Source: Streptomyces mirabilis (lineage in GTDB: Bacteria; Actinomycetota; Actinomycetes; Streptomycetales; Streptomycetaceae). From it: a stretch of 64,000 bases of DNA. Both the position numbers and the translations under genes were made by a program. A model generated the notes under the pieces. That model did not search any database, was not told the DNA's origin, and saw only the letters and a program-made list of their open reading frames with translations. Numbering within the stretch: the first letter of the stretch is position 1; every line of letters begins with the position of its first letter. The stretch is taken from the NCBI RefSeq assembly GCF_018310535.1, contig NZ_CP074102.1:1612001-1676000 (forward strand). Direction: 5' to 3'. Below, one piece after another: positions 8,883 through 17,868 of this stretch.

Positions 8883-11023
8883 CGACTCTCGCCCCACCGC
8901 CCACGTCCTCACCGAGCAGCGGGCACCGGGCGGCCCCGCCCGCCGACGGCGGCTTCGTCGCCCGTGGCCGAAGGCTCTTCACCGGCCCCGCCGAGGACCC
9001 CCGCTGGACGCGCCCCGCCCTGTGGGCGATCCTGCTCGCGGCGACGGCCCTGTACGCCTGGAACATCACCTCCCTCAGCGGCAACAGCTTCTACAACGCG
9101 GCCGTCTACAGCGGCACCAGGAGCTGGAAGGCGTTCTTCTTCGGCGCGCTGGACTCCGGCAGCTTCATCACGGTCGACAAACCGCCGTTCGCCCTGTGGG
9201 TGATGGGGCTGTCCGCCCGCGCCTTCGGCTTCGGCACCTGGCAGCCGGCGCTGCCGATGGTCGCGGTGGGCACCGGCTCCGTGGCCCTGCTCCACCGCAT
9301 GGTCAAGCGCGATTTCGGCCCGGTGGCGGCGACCGTCGCCGCGCTGGTACTGGCGCTGACCCCGATCACCGTCGCCATCAACCGGGACACCAACCCGGAC
9401 CCGATCCTGGTCTTCCTGATGCTGCTCGGCGCCGCCGCGCTGATGAAGGCCGTGCGCACCGGCCGGCTGACGCCGCTTGTCTGGTCGGCGGTCGCGATCG
9501 GCCTCGCGTTCAACACCAAGATGATGCAGGCGTACGTCGTCCTGCCGGCCTTCTTCCTGGTCCATCTGTGGGCCGCGCAAGGCTCCTTGGGCCGCCGGAT
9601 CCGCCACCTCGCCGTCGCCACGGTGGCCCTGGTCGTCTCCAGCGCCTGGTGGATGGTGGTCGTCGACCTGATCCCCGCCTCCTCCCGCCCCTACATCGGC
9701 GGTTCGACCGACAACACGGTCTGGGACCTGGTCATCGGCTACAACGGCTTCGGCCGTATCTTCGGCGCCGGCTCGTCGGTCGGCTCGGCGGGCAACGGTG
9801 CGAGTTTCGGCGGCAGCGCGGGCGTCTACCGGCTGTTCAACGAGATCATGGGCGGCCAGATCTCCTGGCTCATCCCCTTCGCGGCCATCGCCCTGATCGC
9901 GGGACTGATCCTGCGCGGCCGGGCCCCGCGCACCGACGCCAAGCGTGCGGCGCTCATGCTCTGGGGCGGCTGGTTCGTCCTGCACTACCTGACCTTCGCC
10001 CTCGCGGAGGGCACGTTCCATCCGTACTACGTCACCGCCATGGCTCCCGGTATCGCGGCCCTGGCCGGTGCGGGCGGCGTGACCCTGTACCGGGCGTTCC
10101 GTGAGGGCTCGGCGGTGATGTGGGGCTGGGTTCTGCCGACCGCGGTAGCGGTGAGCGCCGCCTGGGCTGTCGTCCTGCTCCAGCGGGCCTCGGGCTCCGG
10201 CACGCTGTACACCGTCGCGGAGATCGTGGTCGGCGTCGCGGGCACGGTCGCGGTGCTCGGCCTGCTCGCCGGGCGCTTCATGCGACGGGGCAGGCTCATC
10301 GGCTTCGCCGCGCTGGCCGCGGTCGTCGCCCTGCTGGCCGGCCCCGCCGCGTACTCGGTCTCGGCGGCCACCTCCGCCACGAACGGCACCAACCCGACGG
10401 CCGGTCCCAGCACCGGTGGCGGCATGGGCGGGGGTCCGGGTGGCGCGAGCGGTTCGAGTCGTACGAGTGGTACCGGCGGCCGGTCCATGGGTGAGCCCCC
10501 GTCGGTCGGCGGCTCCGCGCCCTCGGGCTCCGGCACCCGGCCGAGCGGCAGCGGGACAGACAGCAGCGAGACGGGCAGCAGCGAGACGGACGGTGGCCAG
10601 ACAGGCAGTGAGCAGACAGGCGGAGGTCGGATGGGCGGAGGCGGCACCCAGGTGTCGTCCGAGATGATCACGTACCTGAAGAAGCACCAGGACGGGGCCA
10701 CCTGGCTGCTGGCCGTGGCCACCGACCAGACCGCGTCCTCGGTCATCCTGGAGTCCGGGCAGCCCGTCATCTCCATGGGCGGCTGGTCCGGCAGCGACAA
10801 CGCCATGACCCTCGCCAAGCTCAAGAGCCTGGTGAAGTCCGGCAAGCTGCACTACATCATCGTCAGCAGCGACGGCGGACAGGGCACCAACTCCGAGATC
10901 GCCACCTGGGTCAAGGCGCACGGCACGGCCGTCAAGTCCTCGGCGTACAGCTCCGGTTCCTCGTCCGCCACGTCCACAAGCACCAGCGGCCTGTACCGCC
11001 TGGACGCCTCCGACCTCGGCTGA
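8879..11023 (+). CDS. GT39/ArnT-like membrane glycosyltransferase with Gly/Ser-rich linker
   Basis: A 714-residue polytopic protein of the ArnT/PMT (GT39) family, which transfers sugars from polyprenyl-phosphate donors to extracytoplasmic acceptors. After a cytoplasmic start come the donor-site motif TVDKPPFALW near residue 100 and NRDTNPDP, then about a dozen hydrophobic segments to residue 500. A low-complexity Gly/Ser/Thr linker (about 505-600) leads to a soluble C-terminal domain (EMITYLKKHQDGATWLLA onward) typical of actinobacterial and YkcB-like homologues. ATGA overlap with the preceding GT2 gene makes a two-gene donor/transferase operon, so the frameshift in GT2 could leave this enzyme without its donor. 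Confidence 0.88.
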   Translation: MTTLAPPPTSSPSSGHRAAPPADGGFVARGRRLFTGPAEDPRWTRPALWAILLAATALYAWNITSLSGNSFYNAAVYSGTRSWKAFFFGALDSGSFITVDKPPFALWVMGLSARAFGFGTWQPALPMVAVGTGSVALLHRMVKRDFGPVAATVAALVLALTPITVAINRDTNPDPILVFLMLLGAAALMKAVRTGRLTPLVWSAVAIGLAFNTKMMQAYVVLPAFFLVHLWAAQGSLGRRIRHLAVATVALVVSSAWWMVVVDLIPASSRPYIGGSTDNTVWDLVIGYNGFGRIFGAGSSVGSAGNGASFGGSAGVYRLFNEIMGGQISWLIPFAAIALIAGLILRGRAPRTDAKRAALMLWGGWFVLHYLTFALAEGTFHPYYVTAMAPGIAALAGAGGVTLYRAFREGSAVMWGWVLPTAVAVSAAWAVVLLQRASGSGTLYTVAEIVVGVAGTVAVLGLLAGRFMRRGRLIGFAALAAVVALLAGPAAYSVSAATSATNGTNPTAGPSTGGGMGGGPGGASGSSRTSGTGGRSMGEPPSVGGSAPSGSGTRPSGSGTDSSETGSSETDGGQTGSEQTGGGRMGGGGTQVSSEMITYLKKHQDGATWLLAVATDQTASSVILESGQPVISMGGWSGSDNAMTLAKLKSLVKSGKLHYIIVSSDGGQGTNSEIATWVKAHGTAVKSSAYSSGSSSATSTSTSGLYRLDASDLG

Positions 11024-11039
11024 TCCAGCCATCCACCCC

Positions 11040-11091
11040 GGAAGGGGCGGTCCACCGGACATCCCCCACCGGTGGCCCGCCCCTCCTTTCC
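11040..11091. terminator. bidirectional hairpin between convergent genes
   Basis: The arm from 11040 to 11058 pairs with 11069-11091 (CCGGTGG core, then GC-rich arms with one mismatch and small bulges). It lies between the GT39 stop and the stop of the convergent reductase gene, so it can serve both. Confidence 0.6.
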
Positions 11092-11096
11092 GTGAC

Positions 11097-11849
11097 TCAG
11101 TCCCGGGCGAGGGTGGCCCGGGCTTCGCCCGCCGGGCGCCGTACGGCCGCGTCGGTCAGCTCCTTGACCCGGTCGGCGGGCACGGGAACGCCCGGGGTCT
11201 CGAAGAACCAGCGCTGCGCCTCCTCCTGGCTCAGCCCCTCGGGCCGTGCCGCGAGGTAGGGCTGCACGTAGACCGGGGTGCCCGGCTCGCTGCGCCAGCT
11301 GTCGGCGAGCGTGCCGATGTCCACCGCGTCATACCCGAGGACGTCCAGCAACTCCGCCACCCGCGCCTTCGCGGCCGCGTCGTCACCGGCGAGGGGCAGG
11401 GCGCTGCGGTCCGGGGAGCCGGCGGGCCGGGCGGAGAGGAACAGGCGCCGGAAGTCGATGCTGTTGAACGCCTTGACCACCTGGGAGTCGGCCAGGTGGC
11501 GCTGGACCAGGGCGCTGGAGGTCGGCCCGCCCGCGTCCAGCTCGGCGATGCGGCCGTCGCGGTCCGGGTAGTAGTTCATGGTGTCGATCACGGTCCTGCC
11601 CGCGAGAGCCGCCGCGGGCAGCCGGTCGTAGGCCTTCAGCGGCACGGTCGCCACCACCAGGTCACCGGCTCGGGTGGCCTCCTCGGGGGTGGCCGCGCGG
11701 GCGTGCCCGCCGAGTTCGGCGACGAGGCCGGCGAGTGTCTCCGGTCCGCGCGAGTTGCTGAGTACGACGTCCAGTCCGGCCGCCACGGCGAGGCGGGCCA
11801 GCCCGCCGCCGATCATGCCGCTGCCGATGAGTCCAAGGGTCTTCGTCAC
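11097..11849 (-). CDS. NADP(H)/F420-dependent-type reductase with Rossmann fold
   Basis: A 250-residue protein beginning with a dinucleotide-binding motif (LGLIGSGMIGGGLARLA) of the NADP oxidoreductase, coenzyme F420-dependent family. LSNSRGPE after beta-2 suggests an NADP-type phosphate pocket. GTG 11849 is preferred because GGGAGA lies upstream and it puts the Rossmann motif at residue 4; the longer frame to 11951 would run across the divergent promoter. A TetR gene starts 149 bases away in the opposite direction, so this is probably the target of that repressor. The substrate is unknown. Confidence 0.82.
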   Translation of the reverse strand: MTKTLGLIGSGMIGGGLARLAVAAGLDVVLSNSRGPETLAGLVAELGGHARAATPEEATRAGDLVVATVPLKAYDRLPAAALAGRTVIDTMNYYPDRDGRIAELDAGGPTSSALVQRHLADSQVVKAFNSIDFRRLFLSARPAGSPDRSALPLAGDDAAAKARVAELLDVLGYDAVDIGTLADSWRSEPGTPVYVQPYLAARPEGLSQEEAQRWFFETPGVPVPADRVKELTDAAVRRPAGEARATLARD

Positions 11850-11997
11850 GGTGTGGGGTCTCCCGGTGATGTGGTGTGAAGCAGATGGCCAATGGCGCCA
11901 ATAGTGAATCCATATATCAATCATGAAACTCAGTGTCACACTAGCGTCCACGGTTCACTATTGCGAGCGGGGAGCGAGTGAGCGGTACGATCCCGGG

Positions 11998-12591
11998 GTG
12001 AACGGAGCAACGCGTACGAGCACGAGGGACATCGCACGGGCCGCCATCCGGGCCGAGTTGGCCCAGGTGGCCTTCGAGCTGTTCCGTCGCGAGGGCTTCG
12101 AGAACGTCACCGTCAACGACCTGGCCGCTGCGGCCGGGGTGTCCCGCAGCACCTTCCTGCGCTACTTCGGCACCAAGGAGGACGCCGTCCTCGACGCGGT
12201 GGACGCCCAGGGCGGGCGGATCGCCGACGCGCTGCGCAACCGCCCGGCCGGCGAGGACGACTGGACGGCGCTCCGACACGCCCTGGGCACGGTCGTCGAG
12301 CACCACCGGCAGGACCCGGCCGGCGCGCTCGCCCTGTCCCGTCTGATCATGAAGACCCCCGCGCTGTGCGCGCGCAGCATGGAGAAGCAGAACGGCTGGC
12401 GCCCGGTCATCGCCGAGGCCCTCGCCGGGCGCGCGGCCCCCTCGAGGTCCTCGACCCTTGGCCCGCTGGTGCGGGCCGCCGCCGCGGTCGACTGTCTCAA
12501 CATCGCCGTCAACCACTGGACCGCCTCCGACGGCACCCTCGACCTCGACGATCTGATCGACGAGGCCTTCGCCGCACTCGCACCGCGGTAA
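11998..12591 (+). CDS. TetR-family transcriptional regulator
   Basis: A 197-residue regulator with an N-terminal TetR helix-turn-helix (AFELFRREGFENVTVNDLAAAAGVS, then STFLRYFGTKEDAVLDAV) and an all-helical ligand domain. GTG 11998 fits the usual 15-20 residues before the HTH; an ATG at 11923 would extend into the divergent promoter. The divergent arrangement with the reductase suggests control of that gene and of itself. The amidase gene begins 14 bases after its stop and may be cotranscribed. Confidence 0.85.
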   Translation: MNGATRTSTRDIARAAIRAELAQVAFELFRREGFENVTVNDLAAAAGVSRSTFLRYFGTKEDAVLDAVDAQGGRIADALRNRPAGEDDWTALRHALGTVVEHHRQDPAGALALSRLIMKTPALCARSMEKQNGWRPVIAEALAGRAAPSRSSTLGPLVRAAAAVDCLNIAVNHWTASDGTLDLDDLIDEAFAALAPR

Positions 12592-12605
12592 GTGAGGTGC
12601 GCGGG

Positions 12606-13886
12606 ATGAGGACTCTGTCGGCCCTGACGGCGGCCGTGGCCGGGGGCGAGCTGAGCGCGGCCGAGGTGATCGCGGGCGCGCTGGAGCGCCTCGACCGTAC
12701 GGAGTCCGACGTACGGGCATGGGTACGGGTGGACCGGGACGGAGCGCTGGGCGCTGCCCGGGAGCTGGATGCCGTGCCCGTGCCGTCGGGCGGCCCGCTG
12801 CGCGGCGTCCCTGTCGGGGTCAAGGACATCATCGACGTCGCCGGTCTGCCCACCGAGTGCGGATCGCCGCTGCGCCGGGGCCGGATCGCGGAAGCCGACG
12901 CCCCGCTGGTCGCGCGCCTGCGGCGGCTCGGCGCCATTCCCCTCGGCAAGACGGTCACCACCGAGTTCGCGTACTTCGCCCCCGGCCCCACGAGGAACCC
13001 GCACAACCTTGCCCACACGCCCGGTGGTTCCTCCAGCGGCTCCGCGGCCGCCGTCGCCACCGGCGTGGTCCCGCTGGCTCTCGGCAGCCAGACCGCGGGC
13101 TCGCTCACCCGGCCGGCGTCGTACTGCGGGGTCGCGGGCTTCGTGGTGCCGGCCGGGGGTTCCCTCGACACGACGGGGTTCGTGGGCCTGTCGCACAGCC
13201 TCGACGCGGTCGGGCTGTTGACTCCGACGGTGGCCGATCTCCGGCTCGTGTACGGGGCGTTGACCGGCTCGGACCGGCTCTCCCGCCCTCCCGAAGCGCC
13301 GACGCGCCCGAGGCTGGCTGTGTGGTCGGGCGGCGAACTGGCCGAGATCTCACAGGACATGCGGGCGGCTCTGGTCCGGAGCGTCGAGGACGCCGTCGCG
13401 AACGGCGCCGTGCTCGTGGACGTCGACTGGCCCGCCCTCACCCCCCGCCTCGTCGAGGCACACGTCACGGTGATGGCGTACGAGGCCGCGCGGATGCTGG
13501 CCGAGGAGAGCACCCACCCGGACCGGTTGAGCGCACCACTCAACGAACTCCTGGCGCACGGCCGCTCCATCACCACCGGGGACTACGAGCACGCCCGGTC
13601 CGTCGCGCGGCGGGAGCGCTCCACGGTGCTGGCACTACTCGGCGACCTGGACGCCGTGCTCGGCCCGGCCGCCCCGGGTGCCGCCCCGAAGGGTCTGACG
13701 GCCACCGGGCCTCCCGTCCTGAGCCGCCCCTGGCAGCTCCTCGGCCTCCCGGCACTGACCGTACCGGGCCACCGGGACGCCCAGGGCATGCCTCTGGGGC
13801 TCCAACTCGTGGGCCACCCGGACCGCCTGGAAGGCCTGTTCTCCCTCGGCCACGCCGTCGAACGGGCCGCACGGGCGAAGGGCTAG
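12606..13886 (+). CDS. amidase-signature family hydrolase
   Basis: A 426-residue amidase (GatA/AtzF superfamily). The full Ser-cisSer-Lys triad can be read: Lys73 in GVKDIID, the cis-Ser (about Ser143) in PGGSSSGSAAA, and nucleophile Ser166 in GSQTAGSLTRPA. It is somewhat shorter than GatA and no GatB or GatC gene is near, so a stand-alone amide hydrolase is more likely than a tRNA amidotransferase subunit. ATG 12606 follows GTGCGCGGG; the frame continues upstream antisense-like through tetR and is not coding there. Confidence 0.85.
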   Translation: MRTLSALTAAVAGGELSAAEVIAGALERLDRTESDVRAWVRVDRDGALGAARELDAVPVPSGGPLRGVPVGVKDIIDVAGLPTECGSPLRRGRIAEADAPLVARLRRLGAIPLGKTVTTEFAYFAPGPTRNPHNLAHTPGGSSSGSAAAVATGVVPLALGSQTAGSLTRPASYCGVAGFVVPAGGSLDTTGFVGLSHSLDAVGLLTPTVADLRLVYGALTGSDRLSRPPEAPTRPRLAVWSGGELAEISQDMRAALVRSVEDAVANGAVLVDVDWPALTPRLVEAHVTVMAYEAARMLAEESTHPDRLSAPLNELLAHGRSITTGDYEHARSVARRERSTVLALLGDLDAVLGPAAPGAAPKGLTATGPPVLSRPWQLLGLPALTVPGHRDAQGMPLGLQLVGHPDRLEGLFSLGHAVERAARAKG

Positions 13887-13923
13887 CGCGCGGCGACCGC
13901 CGATGGCCGCCGATCGGAACGGC

Positions 13924-14490
13924 TCAGTCCTCGACGACCGCCGCGAAGGACACGTCCGCCGTGCCGACGGTGCCCCCGCGCCGCCCGGGTGCGCTCTCCC
14001 ACTTCCAGTAGAGGTTGGTGTGCGCGATCACCTGCTCCGGCGGCGGCGCGCCGTACGCGCTGAGGTCCTCCGTCGTGTGCGCGTCACCGACCAACGTCAC
14101 GTCGTACCCACGTACGAAGGCCCCGTGCAGGGTGGCGCGGATGCACGCGTCGGTCTGGGCGCCCGTGACGACGAGCCGGCCCACCCCGCGCTCGGCGAGC
14201 AGTGCCTCGAGGTCGGTGTCCTCGAACGAGTCGCCGTAGTTCTTGTGGACGAGGGGCTCGGCGTCGCGACGGACCAGTTCCGGCACGTACTGCCAGCGCT
14301 CGCTGTCCCGCTCCAGCTGCTCGTCCGAGTGCTGCACCCACACCACCGGCACGTCCTGCGCGCGAGCCTTGCCGACCAGGGTGTCGATGTTCGCGACGAC
14401 CTCGTGGCGCCGGTGCGCGCCCGCCACCACCCCGTTCTGGACGTCGATGACGAGCAGCGCGGTGTTCGGCCGATCGGGCAGAGTCGTCAT
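13924..14490 (-). CDS. cysteine hydrolase (isochorismatase-like)
   Basis: A 188-residue isochorismatase-superfamily hydrolase with the complete Asp-Lys-Cys triad: Asp16 in LVIDVQNG, Lys83 in VHKNYGDSF and Cys116 in GAQTDACIRATLHG. The ATG at 14490 follows GGAGG at an ideal distance. Members act on nicotinamide, isochorismate or other small amides; the specific substrate cannot be told from sequence alone. It converges with the amidase gene, with 37 bases between stops. Confidence 0.87.
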   Translation of the reverse strand: MTTLPDRPNTALLVIDVQNGVVAGAHRRHEVVANIDTLVGKARAQDVPVVWVQHSDEQLERDSERWQYVPELVRRDAEPLVHKNYGDSFEDTDLEALLAERGVGRLVVTGAQTDACIRATLHGAFVRGYDVTLVGDAHTTEDLSAYGAPPPEQVIAHTNLYWKWESAPGRRGGTVGTADVSFAAVVED

Positions 14491-14815
14491 CAGGGCCTCC
14501 GGTGTCTCGTCCGTCCCATCCATCTCACTCGGCGGGCCGAGCGCACCCCTCTTTCTACCTTTTCTTTCTGCCTTTCGACGACCAAAGCGCCAACTGCCCA
14601 GCCCGCGGGGCAAGGAGCCCCTCGCCTCCTTTGAGCGCTCGCCCGAAGAAGTTCCCACCGCGCGGGAGCTCCGGCCGTGTCGCCCAGCCGCTGGTGCCCC
14701 TTCCCCTCCCGGACACCGCGCCGTCACACCGGGCGGGAACGTCCCCCCCGTCCCCCTCCGTTCTGCCTCTCCTTGTGTCCGTCCGCCGGTACCGCGGGCG
14801 TGACGTGGAAGGACG
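14491..14815. other. divergent intergenic region with pyrimidine tract
   Basis: 325 bases between divergent cysteine hydrolase and UPF0104 genes. It holds a pyrimidine-rich stretch (14547-14577) just upstream of the hydrolase, so purine-rich on its coding strand, and a C-rich stretch (14690-14780). No coding frame with convincing codon use was seen and no clear promoter match. Confidence 0.45.
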
Positions 14816-15829
14816 ATGTGCGCCGTGTCCCCGCTCCCGCTCGACAATCTCCCCGTAGCGCGCCCCGCCCCGCTCCGGTCCCCCGCCGCCGCACGCCTGA
14901 CCCGTCTCGCCCGTCTCACGCTGACCCTGCTGCCGCTCCTGGCGATCGGAGCGTGGGCGGCGGTCGACTGGAGCGCGATGAGCGAGGGCGCCGCGCGGCT
15001 GGCCGCCGCCGATCCCCGGTGGCTGCTGGCCGGGGTCTTCTTCACCTGCCTGGGCTGGGTGGCCGCCGCGTGCGTCCGGCAGGGCGCCCTGCCGGAACGG
15101 CTGCCGCCCGGGCCGTTGCTCGCCTCGCAGTTCGCCGCCGGCGCCGCGAACCACATCCTTCCGGCGAGCATCGGCGCCCACGCCGTCACCCTGCGCTTCC
15201 TCCAGCGCCGCGGCATACCCCTGGCCCGAGCCACCGCCTCGCTCGCCCTGTACTCACTGGTCAAGCCGCTGTCGAAGACAGTGGTGCTCGTCGTCTTCCT
15301 CGTGGCCCTCCCGGACGCACTACGGCTCGGCGACCTCGCCCCGGACACCTGGACGTTGCTCATGGCCGCCGGGGCCGCGGTGCTCGGTCTCGCCACCGCC
15401 GCCCTGCTCCTGACGGTCGTACGCCCGCTGCGCCGCCCGGCGCTCGGCTTCGTACGCACCGCCCTGACCGAGGCGCGGACCCTGCACACCCGGCCCAGCC
15501 GCGTCCTCGCCCTGTGGGGCGGGTCGGCCGCCGCCCCGGTGCTCCAGGGGAGCGTGATCGCCTCGGTCGGGTTCTCGCTCGGGCTGCCGCTGTCCTGGGC
15601 TCAGGTGGTCCTCGCGCTGCTGCTCGCCAGTACCGCCGTCGGCGCGGTGCCCGCCCCGGGCGGCATCGGCCCGGTCGACGCGGCCATGGTCTTCACCATG
15701 GCCGCGTTCGGCGCCCCCGTGTCCCTGGCCACGGCGACCGTCATCGGCTACCGCGTCCTGACCGTCTGGATCCCCCTGCTCCCCGGCGCCTTCGTCCTGT
15801 CGGCCCTCGTCCATCGCGAGGTGCTGTGA
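14816..15829 (+). CDS. lysylphosphatidylglycerol synthase TM region/UPF0104 membrane protein
   Basis: A 337-residue polytopic protein resembling the flippase-like UPF0104 (AglD/MprF transmembrane) family. It shows about eight hydrophobic segments, and the family hallmark near the C-terminus reads AVGAVPAPGGIGPVDAAM. No lysyl transferase domain is attached. Family members are thought to flip lipid-linked molecules or polar lipids. It stands alone, facing away from the hydrolase gene. The ATG at 14816 sits behind GTGGAAGGACG. Confidence 0.82.
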   Translation: MCAVSPLPLDNLPVARPAPLRSPAAARLTRLARLTLTLLPLLAIGAWAAVDWSAMSEGAARLAAADPRWLLAGVFFTCLGWVAAACVRQGALPERLPPGPLLASQFAAGAANHILPASIGAHAVTLRFLQRRGIPLARATASLALYSLVKPLSKTVVLVVFLVALPDALRLGDLAPDTWTLLMAAGAAVLGLATAALLLTVVRPLRRPALGFVRTALTEARTLHTRPSRVLALWGGSAAAPVLQGSVIASVGFSLGLPLSWAQVVLALLLASTAVGAVPAPGGIGPVDAAMVFTMAAFGAPVSLATATVIGYRVLTVWIPLLPGAFVLSALVHREVL

Positions 15830-15832
15830 ACC

Positions 15833-16080
15833 TCAGCCCTCGTCCCGCCCTCCGGGCAAGGCCCGTTCCGTATCCACCACACGGCACAGCTGCTCGAAAC
15901 GGCCCGTGCTCGTGAGACTCTCCGAGGGCGGACGCCGAGCTCCTCCTCCACCGCGGGCACGATCCGGATCTGCCCAGCGAGTCCCAGCCCGGCGTGAGCC
16001 CGACCCCACCGTTGCGTACGTCCACTTCGGACCCCAGCACTCTGCGCACCGCCGCCTCGACCTGGCCCGTAAGTCCACAG
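15833..16080 (-). pseudogene. remnant of an acyl carrier protein gene (two frameshifts)
   Basis: Read on the minus strand, three frames join into one ACP-like sequence. First comes GQVEAAVRRVLGSEV to TPGWDSLG (Ser is the phosphopantetheine site). A one-base deletion near 15972 is followed by QIRIVPAVEEELGVR. A second one-base deletion near 15922 is followed by ESLTSTGRFEQLCRVVDTER to the stop at 15833. Each shift is a loss of one base, so two independent lesions are present and no intact start is visible. No synthase or thioesterase gene survives beside it, so it looks like debris of a lost secondary-metabolic locus. Confidence 0.65.
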
Positions 16081-16113
16081 ACGCGGACCCGACGGCCCCG
16101 CGATGCCTCCGGC

Positions 16114-16323
16114 TCAGCCCTCGTCCGGAGCCAACCGCAGCGAGATGCTGTTGATGCAGTACCGCTGGTCGGTCGGCGTCGGATAGCCCTCGCCCTCGAA
16201 GACATGGCCGAGGTGCGACCCACAGCGAGCGCACCGCACCTCCGTGCGGACCATCCCGTGGGAGCGGTCCGCGATCAGCTCGACCGCGTCGGAGTCCTTC
16301 GGGTCGTAGAAGGACGGCCAGCC
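16114..16323 (-). pseudogene. C-terminal fragment of methionine sulfoxide reductase MsrB
   Basis: About 70 codons match the C-terminal half of MsrB from [16 protein letters not shown] through the zinc CARCGSHLG and the catalytic [13 protein letters not shown] to the natural stop. The N-terminal half, including the first CxxC zinc pair, is absent: upstream of 16323 the frame reads unrelated sequence. A complete msrB is present at 28260-28667 and shares most residues with this piece. The fragment keeps the catalytic Cys but lacks one zinc pair, so it is unlikely to fold. Confidence 0.8.
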
Positions 16324-16391
16324 GCGCCTCATGCACCCCAACAGCCCCACACGATCCGTCCCGTAACAACAGCACCTCGCGCCCCACGGGC

Positions 16392-16877
16392 TCAGACTGT
16401 CACGACGTGCACGTCCGTCGGGTTCAGCACCGCGAGGTAGGCATTGATGTCGTCCGGGTCTCTGGTGAAGATCACTGCACTGCTGTGCCGGACCGCAGCC
16501 AGTGCCACCCAGGCGTCCACTGCGTCCGGCAGTTCCTTCGAGAGCAGCGCCGCCTGCCCCAGCGCTGTGCCGATGCGCCGCCAGTCGTCCAGGTCAGGGC
16601 CCGTCGCGCAGGCGATGCACTCCGGTCTGCCGGGCCTCGTCTCCCGCATCGGCGGCTGCGAGGAGCGGGCCTGCGAAACCGCGCAGCCTTTGAGTACGCC
16701 GGCGAGCACGTGTACCAGAGCAGGGCGTGGTCGCCAGACCTGGGCCAGCACCGGACCGAGCACCACCGCCCGGTGCGGGGCCGCCCGCAGCCCCTCGTGC
16801 AGGCTCACTGCCTTGGCTTTGCGGTCAGCGAGGGCGATGAGCATGCCGGTGCCGTAGACGGGAACCCGTGTGCTCAC
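16392..16877 (-). CDS. PIN-domain protein (VapC-like toxin) with Asp-to-Gly change
   Basis: A 161-residue protein with the overall pattern of actinobacterial PIN nucleases: a first strand [24 protein letters not shown] in the middle, then [12 protein letters not shown] and FTRDPDDI with the later acidic residues. The first catalytic Asp, normally in YDTG, is Gly9 here (GGC, one base from GAC), so activity is doubtful. Cysteines in CIACATGP form an insertion seen in a subset of these proteins. GTG 16877 is a plausible start; GTG or ATG codons upstream to 16916 would lengthen the overlap with the preceding small gene, its likely antitoxin. Confidence 0.6.
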   Translation of the reverse strand: MSTRVPVYGTGMLIALADRKAKAVSLHEGLRAAPHRAVVLGPVLAQVWRPRPALVHVLAGVLKGCAVSQARSSQPPMRETRPGRPECIACATGPDLDDWRRIGTALGQAALLSKELPDAVDAWVALAAVRHSSAVIFTRDPDDINAYLAVLNPTDVHVVTV

Positions 16878-17148
16878 GCGGCATGCCCGGGCGGACACCC
16901 CGCCGGTCCTCGCCATAGATGAGCCCGATGGCCGACTCGACCTCGCGGCGCTCCTGCTCCGTCAGCTCCTCAGCCGTTGCAGCCGGCTTTTCCGGCAACT
17001 GCAGGGCCTCCGCCTCGGCCTGAGCAATCAGCGCGTCCACTCCGGCGAACTGCTCCTCCAGGGCATCGCTCTCTGCCATCGTGCCTGCGGCGGCCGACGG
17101 CCGGGGCGGGACCGTGATCGGCGGCGAGGCCCCGGCAGGTACGCGCAT
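16825..17148 (-). CDS. small acidic protein, possible antitoxin partner of the PIN protein
   Basis: A 107-residue product with a Pro-rich start (ITVPPRP) and a helical, Glu-rich middle (ALEEQFAGVDALIAQAEAEA, then ATAEELTEQERREVESAIG). Its end overlaps the PIN gene by roughly 50-90 bases, the arrangement expected of an antitoxin followed by toxin. No DNA-binding motif was recognised, so the role rests on position alone. The ATG at 17148 is 7 bases after the response-regulator stop; an internal ATG at 17079 is an alternative. Confidence 0.5.
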   Translation of the reverse strand: MRVPAGASPPITVPPRPSAAAGTMAESDALEEQFAGVDALIAQAEAEALQLPEKPAATAEELTEQERREVESAIGLIYGEDRRGVRPGMPREHTGSRLRHRHAHRPR

Positions 17149-17155
17149 ACGCAGG

Positions 17156-17868
17156 TTAGGTGTCCCGGCTCACCCGCAGGGTGCTGACGGCACGTTCCAG
17201 GTCGGCGATGCGGTTGGCGAGCTCGGCTGACTCGGTTCCTTCGGCGTCGCGCAGTTGCAGCTCGATCTGGGCGAGCCGCTCGGTGATCTCCGCCAGCCGC
17301 TCGCCGCTGTCCGCCGCCGCACCGGTGCCAGTGATCCCTCCTCGCGGCTTGTCCAGGGCATCTCCCGTGGATTCCACGGGTTCTGGGGATTCCGCTGGTC
17401 CCGTCGATTCCGCTGGCGTCCTCTCGCCGACCAGCAGCCGCCGCAGCTGCTCCGCTTGTGCGGCAAGCTGACGGTTCTTGCGGTGCAGGTCCAGGAAGAC
17501 GTTGACCTTGGTGCGCAGCAGCCACGGGTCGAAGGGTTTGGTCAGGAAGTCGGCGGCGCCGATCGCGTATCCCCGGTAGATGTAGTCCGTGTCGGCGTCG
17601 GTCCCGGTCAGCAAGATGATGGGAACGTCCTTGGTCTGGTCCAGGCGCTTGATGCTGGCGGCGGTCTCGAAGCCGTCCATGCCGGGCATCAAGACATCGA
17701 GCAGCACGACCGCGAAATCCTGGCGCAGCATCGCCTTGAGGGCCTCCTCTCCTGAGTGGGCGCGTACCAGCTGCTGGTCGAGTGAGCCGAGTACGGCCTC
17801 CAGCGCTACGAGGTTCTCCTCCATGTCGTCGACGATCAGGATGTTGGCCTTCTCGGGCGGGGTCAGGC

